The position numbers and the translations under genes were made by a program. Positions 59,411-64,000 of a stretch of DNA of 64,000 nucleotides are shown in pieces. Each line of letters begins with the position of its first letter. Positions within the stretch are counted from its first letter, which is position 1. The notes under the pieces were generated by a model. It worked only from the letters and a program-made list of their open reading frames with translations, ran no database searches and was not told the DNA's origin. Source of the DNA: Alicyclobacillus tolerans (GTDB lineage Bacteria > Bacillota > Bacilli > Alicyclobacillales > Alicyclobacillaceae); contig NZ_JAJFNK010000017.1 in NCBI RefSeq assembly GCF_021739485.1, forward strand, positions 43,217-107,216, in the 5' to 3' direction.

Positions 59411-60601
59411 TTAATGAGAAGTGGTTGCTGCCGTTTTGGGTGCAGATGTTTTGGCGTCTCGATGAAGCTTTGTTTTGACGCCGACGATGTAGCTCAACCA
59501 AGGCACCCTTCCAATGGCATAGGCCAAAAGTCCGGAAGAGAAATATACAAATCCAATCGAGACGACAACCAGCGGCAAGCGCAGTGCAGGTAAAGGATGC
59601 AGTGCGTATTCCGCGACTTCGACAAAGTGCAGCGCCAGCGGGTGAACGAGGAAAATACCAAACGATGCACCGGCAAAAAACTGGATAAAACGGTTCAACA
59701 GGCGATGGCCACTTTCAAGCCTCGCACGGGACCACTTGACCCCCGCCTGCCACAGCAACAACGTCACCGCGAAACTGTACGGAATCATGATGGGCTGCAA
59801 GACGAGCACAGACATGGATTCCGAGTCATGCAGGTAAAGCCGGTCAAAGGCAAAGTGCGCCCACAAAACTGACAGCATCAGGGCAAACCCGCCAAGAACT
59901 ACGAGGAAACGCCGTTGGAACCAGGTGTAAATCTGGTCGTAGTGAATAGAGAAAATGGCACCAGCTACGAACCAAAACTGATAGGTCAGAACAAACCGGT
60001 CCCGGAATTGCACGATAAAGGCGAGCCACCCCGGAAGAAGGTGGGTGTTGAGTCCTTGCAAGTAGAATTGATTGAAAGCCATAAGGCCAAGTTCTAAGGC
60101 GAAACTGCCCGCGAACAACCAGCCATGGATGGACTCTGACTTTTTCAGGAGTTTGACCATCCAAGGGAAGACCAAGTACAACTGCATCGTCAGCAGCAAG
60201 TAGTACAAAAAGAACTGGTTGCCGGTCGCCAGTGCTGTGGCAAATTTGCCGAGTAAAGCTTGCGGTGCCCACGAAAAATGGTGCAAGTAGGTGCCCTCAA
60301 ACAAAATGTACAAGGCGGTCCAGGCGATGTACGGAATCGCGATCAGCTTAAAGCGCTTCAACCAGAAAGACGACGCCTTGAATTGACGGTGATAATACGT
60401 GTGAAACAGCACCAAGCCGGTGATAAACATGAAAGATTCGCGCGTAAAGTGAAAGGCGCTCAACGCGGCTTCGAAGCCAATGTTTGTCGGCGTAAAGGCC
60501 TTGGTTTGTGTATCAAAAAACGAAATGACGTGTACGCAAACCACCCCGAGGATGATAAAGGCGCGCATGAGGTCGATTTCGTACAGGTGCGTTTTTTTCA
60601 T
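59411..60601 (-). CDS. acyltransferase-3 family membrane protein
   Basis: Integral membrane O-acyltransferase of 396 residues with about ten membrane segments, of the OafA/IcaC type that acetylates surface polysaccharides. The N-terminal EIDLMRAFIILGVVCVHV has the conserved R/H helix; RESFMFITGLVLF is the second conserved patch. ATG with AAAGGGG somewhat far upstream. Divergent from a secreted SGNH hydrolase, a combination known for O-acylation systems, here as separate genes. Target glycan unknown. Confidence 0.9.
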   Translation of the reverse strand: MKKTHLYEIDLMRAFIILGVVCVHVISFFDTQTKAFTPTNIGFEAALSAFHFTRESFMFITGLVLFHTYYHRQFKASSFWLKRFKLIAIPYIAWTALYILFEGTYLHHFSWAPQALLGKFATALATGNQFFLYYLLLTMQLYLVFPWMVKLLKKSESIHGWLFAGSFALELGLMAFNQFYLQGLNTHLLPGWLAFIVQFRDRFVLTYQFWFVAGAIFSIHYDQIYTWFQRRFLVVLGGFALMLSVLWAHFAFDRLYLHDSESMSVLVLQPIMIPYSFAVTLLLWQAGVKWSRARLESGHRLLNRFIQFFAGASFGIFLVHPLALHFVEVAEYALHPLPALRLPLVVVSIGFVYFSSGLLAYAIGRVPWLSYIVGVKTKLHRDAKTSAPKTAATTSH

Positions 60602-60952
60602 GGACGTGCGTCCGCCCCTTTCCTCAAAAATTCCACCGCAGGTTACCGACGGGTTCTTGGTTCTTATAGACTGGCTCGACTAGATTGGCTCGATGGAGCA
60701 CGCATTGGATTTTGTTGACGGGAGTAGGTTAGCAACGCATTCTTACATTTTTCTAAACAGGGGACTAGGAAATTTAAGGAATTTCTCGGGTTCGTGAATA
60801 GCCTCACTCCTCTGATAGTTTGTGCAGTGGGTTGTTATGGTTTTTTAAGAATGGGTGAGTACACTCATCCGCATGGACTCGGCACGACGCGGATCCTCAC
60901 ATTCGGCGGCTTTGCCGCGAGTGATAATTACCACATGCAGGAGGCGTAAGCG
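60602..60952. other. 351-bp region between divergent acyltransferase and SGNH genes
   Basis: No gene recognised. A short dyad GGGTGAGTACACTCATCC-like (about 60853-60870) and CGGCGGCTTTGCCGCG (60905-60920) may be regulatory hairpins. No strong promoter was found on either strand. Confidence 0.4.
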
Positions 60953-61741
60953 TTGAAAAAAAACAACCGTCTCATGGGTGGACGTAAAATACCGACATAT
61001 CTCATCATGGCCTGTGCTCTACTTGCCATGGGATGGGAAGCGGGAAAAAATCAGGTGGCATACTCGCAGTCTTTCAATACAAGCATTGCACAAGACCAAC
61101 AGCTAAAACCGGCCTTGAACAAGGAATCGGTCATGGTCGTGGGAGGGTCAATGGCACACGGTTGGAAGGACCCGCACGACGATTCGTACTTGAAACGGGC
61201 CTTTGCGGCCTTGTCCTCGACGACCGATACCCAGTACACTTATGTGGACGACACTGTCATAGGGGGAACGGCAGCTCGATTAGGCGCCCAGAAGTTTGAC
61301 GCTGAACTGCAAAAGGCGAATCCGCAGGTCGTCGCAATTTCGTGGGGCCTGCTTAATGACGTGAGCGATAAAACCCCAATGGGCACGTTCCGTCAATCGA
61401 TTCACGACGAAATTGCCGCGGCTCTGAAGGCGCATGCTGTAGTCATGGTCATAACGCCTCCCGTGGTGGAAGCAACGGCTACCGTGGACGCAACTGCCGT
61501 GAAAAACTTCATCAGCAACGAATTTCAAGTGGCGAATTCTTTTCACAATCCAAACGTATACTTGTTTGACCTGAACGCACAAATGACCACGTACATGCAG
61601 GCGCATGGGCAAACGTGGAAAACGTACTATGGGGACAGCTGGCACCCCAATCAGGCCGGCCATGTTTTGGCGGGGCAATTGTTGTTTAACGACATTGTAC
61701 AAACCCTGGGTCAAGCCCCCATTCAGTACAAAGAGAAATGA
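60953..61741 (+). CDS. SGNH/GDSL-type hydrolase, secreted or membrane-anchored
   Basis: Hydrolase-fold protein of 262 residues. A basic N-terminus and one hydrophobic segment (about 14-29) give export. Block I reads VGGSMAHGW with Ser66 (GGS in place of GDS), block III GLLND with Asn135, and block V DSWHPNQAGH with Asp228 and His231, so the catalytic set is complete. TTG start with AGGAGG. Such proteins add or remove O-acyl groups on surface glycans (DltD-, OatA- or AlgX-like logic); beside an acyltransferase-3 gene this is the likely role. Confidence 0.88.
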   Translation: MKKNNRLMGGRKIPTYLIMACALLAMGWEAGKNQVAYSQSFNTSIAQDQQLKPALNKESVMVVGGSMAHGWKDPHDDSYLKRAFAALSSTTDTQYTYVDDTVIGGTAARLGAQKFDAELQKANPQVVAISWGLLNDVSDKTPMGTFRQSIHDEIAAALKAHAVVMVITPPVVEATATVDATAVKNFISNEFQVANSFHNPNVYLFDLNAQMTTYMQAHGQTWKTYYGDSWHPNQAGHVLAGQLLFNDIVQTLGQAPIQYKEK

Positions 61742-61831
61742 CGAAGAGCAGTTTCAGCCCGGGATAACTGGGCAAGGGACGCAAATTCTAACATGGGGTG
61801 AGGAGAAGATGATGTCAGGAGGGTTTTGTTG

Positions 61832-63112
61832 GTGTCTCATGTCTTACAAAATCTGTTTCGAAAGATACGTTCCATCCGAAATGGAGCGTCAAGGCACACT
61901 AGGCTGACTTTATCCGGCTTGCTGGTGGCAGCAGCCGTCTGGCGGATTTCGGAAGGTGTCTTGATGCCCATTAGCTATTTAACCGGAGACATGGTTCACT
62001 ACGACCACTTGGCTCTTACCATGTTGAACCATCACGTGTACAGCTATTGGAGCACCACCCCGGATGCTCAGGTGACGCCGGGCTACCCGCTGTTTTTAGC
62101 TTTGTGCTATGTCATTGCAAATTTGTTTTATCCGGACCAACACGCTGTCCAATTGTTGGTTGCCACCATCGCGCAAGAAGTTTTATCCGTGTTCTCCATC
62201 TACTTGGTTTATAAACTTAGCCGCCGAATTCTCCCGGTTTCTCTTGCGACGGGTGTTTCAATCCTGTGGTTTTTGTATCCCACTGCTGCTTGGGCGCCCA
62301 GGTTGTTGCTCACCGAAACGCTGTATACCACTTTGCTTTTGTTGAGCGTGTACCTGTTTTATACAGCGCTGGACCGTCCTAGCGTTTGGATCTGGGCCTG
62401 GTGTGGACTGGCTTTTGGCGCAACTACCCTTGTGCGCCCAACTGCTGGCGCTTTTTTGCTTGCTCCCGTCGTCGTCTGGGCGTGGCGCTTCTGGCGCCGA
62501 AAGCCACTTAACCTCCGGTTCGGGTTGGCTTACGGTGCGGTGTTTATTGCGGCCCTTGTGCCTTGGTGGGTTCGCAATTTTATTTCTTTGCACCGGATCA
62601 TCTTGACGGACACAGATTCAGGGAATCCGCTGTTGTACGGATCAGATCCGAATTTTCAAGTCGATCAGTTGAGCAAGGGGCTTCACGGGATGAGTCAAGG
62701 GGCTTTGGCGGTCCAACGGATTCTCTACGGTTTTTCGCACGAATTTTGGACCTACCTGTGGTGGTACACTGGAGACAAACTTTGGTTGTTGTTTGGGTCA
62801 CCGTGGTTCGTGGAACCATCGCAAAGCTCGGCTTCTGTATTTGCAGACATCGGCTACGCCTGGCTTCACTTGCACATCGCTTGGGTCATTCTTGGGTTGC
62901 TCGGGGTGTTTGCCGGGTTCAAACACCCCGACATGCGGTTCATCTCCGTCCTGGTTTTGCTCCTCATGGGATTCGAACTTCCCTTTATCCCGATTCCCCG
63001 GTATTCATACCCCGTTATGCCGTTCATGTTCATTGGGGCCGGTTACTTTGCTAAGTGGGTCGGCGCATTGGAACTGCAAAGACGGGCATTGACGAAGCGC
63101 TCGTTTTTGTGA
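61832..63112 (+). CDS. GT39/ArnT-like membrane glycosyltransferase
   Basis: Polytopic membrane protein of 426 residues with about ten membrane segments, resembling dolichyl-phosphate-mannose-type glycosyltransferases (PMT_2). The first outside loop TGDMVHYDHLALTML carries the family's catalytic Asp and a Tyr; PRLLLTETLYT is the second conserved loop. GTG start preferred because AGGAGGG lies eight bases upstream; two TTG codons just before it are alternatives. Would transfer a lipid-linked sugar to a surface acceptor. Downstream of the SGNH hydrolase gene, probably in its operon. Confidence 0.88.
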   Translation: MSHVLQNLFRKIRSIRNGASRHTRLTLSGLLVAAAVWRISEGVLMPISYLTGDMVHYDHLALTMLNHHVYSYWSTTPDAQVTPGYPLFLALCYVIANLFYPDQHAVQLLVATIAQEVLSVFSIYLVYKLSRRILPVSLATGVSILWFLYPTAAWAPRLLLTETLYTTLLLLSVYLFYTALDRPSVWIWAWCGLAFGATTLVRPTAGAFLLAPVVVWAWRFWRRKPLNLRFGLAYGAVFIAALVPWWVRNFISLHRIILTDTDSGNPLLYGSDPNFQVDQLSKGLHGMSQGALAVQRILYGFSHEFWTYLWWYTGDKLWLLFGSPWFVEPSQSSASVFADIGYAWLHLHIAWVILGLLGVFAGFKHPDMRFISVLVLLLMGFELPFIPIPRYSYPVMPFMFIGAGYFAKWVGALELQRRALTKRSFL

Positions 63113-63120
63113 GGCAGCTT

Positions 63121-63930
63121 CTACTTGTTCAGCCAGACCGACATGTCTCTTTCAATGAGGTCTTCGAGCTTTTGGATATCTGGTCGAAAGTATTGTTTAA
63201 GCTCCTGTCGCAGGGAATCGGGCATGCTTTCCTTGCGCAGGGTCATGGATTTAGCCCGGATGCCGATTCGTTCGCGAACCGGTTGAGGGATCAGCGGTTT
63301 CACGAGCTCCTTGATACCGTGTGGCTTCGAGATGAAATCGTACAACCAACGGTTTTTAGGGACACCTGACTCGTTGTGTTGAAGAGAAGTGTCAATAGGG
63401 ACATCGGGATCGACCTCCAGAAAGGTCAAGACATCTTTCAGAACATCTTGAGTTCGCGCGGTGAAGTCTTCGAATAAAATGAACTTCATCTGCCTTTTGT
63501 CAAAGACTTGGAGATACCGTTCAATTTGCTCCGTATACAACCCTAGTTCCCGGTATAGCCACATCGGTTCGAAGTCCGATTCCTTCCGTTTTTCTTCTTG
63601 TTTTAGAGAATCTTTAAAACTCAGGTGTTCGCGGTTGTCCCGAATCAAGTGCATATACGCGGAAAACGCCCGGTTGACTGGGTTGCGCAGCATAACAAGC
63701 AGTTTCACATCCGGCAACTCGCGTTGGATGCGTTCCGCCGTACCTGGATAGTACAGGTAGAACACCGAAGACTCGCCAACCGCGCGTTGCTTTTGCGCGC
63801 CCGAAAACAGAGCGTAGTAATCGTCTTTGCTTCGAATCGTCTCGTTGTTCATTCCATCGTCCCCGGGGCCTTGAAAGCGTTTGGGGAAACTGGGAATGGA
63901 AAAATAGTGAGCTTCCTTTTTGGGAGCCAT
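63121..63930 (-). pseudogene. sulfotransferase copy 2, N-terminally truncated
   Basis: Paralogue of the sulfotransferase at 51575, 269 residues. The 3'-phosphate loop RNPVNRAFSAYMH and the C-terminal DIQKLEDLIERDMSVWL agree closely with copy 1. The frame opens at an ATG inside the motif MAPKKEAHYF (usually internal, M-S-P-K-K-E-P-H-Y-F); the preceding 33 or so residues with the P-loop KSGTSS are missing, an in-frame TAA lies five codons upstream, and none of the three frames to the window edge restores them. Without the phosphosulfate loop it should be inactive. Either a broken gene or a junction of rearranged DNA. Confidence 0.75.
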
Positions 63931-64000
63931 TCCTGTAATGAATTAATTTCGGGTTTGAAACAAAAAGAGCGCCTCCTGTATGCTGGGTTCCGAATGGTAG

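Overview
The window looks like chromosomal DNA from a Gram-positive, low- to mid-GC bacterium of the phylum Bacillota, probably close to Alicyclobacillaceae. The reasons are strong AGGAGG ribosome binding sites, many TTG and GTG starts, and several typically Bacillota genes: hemZ, a YerD-like FMN glutamate synthase homologue, an AbrB-type regulator, a small csp gene with a long leader, and short signal peptidase I and GtrA proteins. I see no rRNA, tRNA, CRISPR array, phage module or insertion sequence. The assignment is inference from gene content; no 16S or marker gene is present.

Layout. 1-13.4 kb is mostly housekeeping and scattered metabolism: SDR oxidoreductase (cut by the window edge), HSL-type esterase, a LarC nickel-insertase with a very long His-rich segment, a hotdog thioesterase, a class B PBP, HemZ, an enolase-superfamily enzyme, a DEAD-box helicase, Csp, a glutamate synthase-like flavoprotein and an AbrB-type regulator. 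13.9-18.6 kb holds an unknown gene, signal peptidase I and an acyl-CoA dehydrogenase/two hydrolases/thioesterase operon. 18.6-22.5 kb is a tightly overlapping tungstate- or molybdate-type ABC transporter with its own regulator on the minus strand. 22.7-25.2 kb has small hydrolase and protease genes.

25.5-37.7 kb is an acid-sugar and hydroxyacid catabolic region: a RuBisCO-like protein, a DUF1537 kinase and an ApnO-like oxidoisomerase in one operon (the combination known for D-apionate breakdown), two GntR regulators, a tartrate/malate-type dehydrogenase, a MerR regulator, a GlcD-like FAD oxidase, a histidine kinase and a HpcH/HpaI aldolase. A second, paralogous histidine kinase follows at 40.4 kb; neither has a neighbouring response regulator.

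42.7-49.5 kb is an arsenic and sulfur island: three different ArsR repressors, an ArsI-type C-As lyase, a TSUP permease, an SQR-like flavoprotein, ArsD, ArsA split into two genes, and a DsrE protein. No ArsB or Acr3 pump is visible. 49.6-52.5 kb encodes PAPS synthesis (Sat, APS kinase) with a sulfotransferase. 52.7-56.3 kb has a complete two-component system, GtrA and an orphan response regulator. 56.4-64 kb carries an AMP-forming ligase, an MFS transporter and cell-surface genes (acyltransferase-3, SGNH hydrolase, GT39-like glycosyltransferase), ending with an N-terminally truncated second sulfotransferase. Together the right-hand part suggests a sulfated or acylated surface glycan, and the middle part suggests use of plant-derived branched sugar acids.
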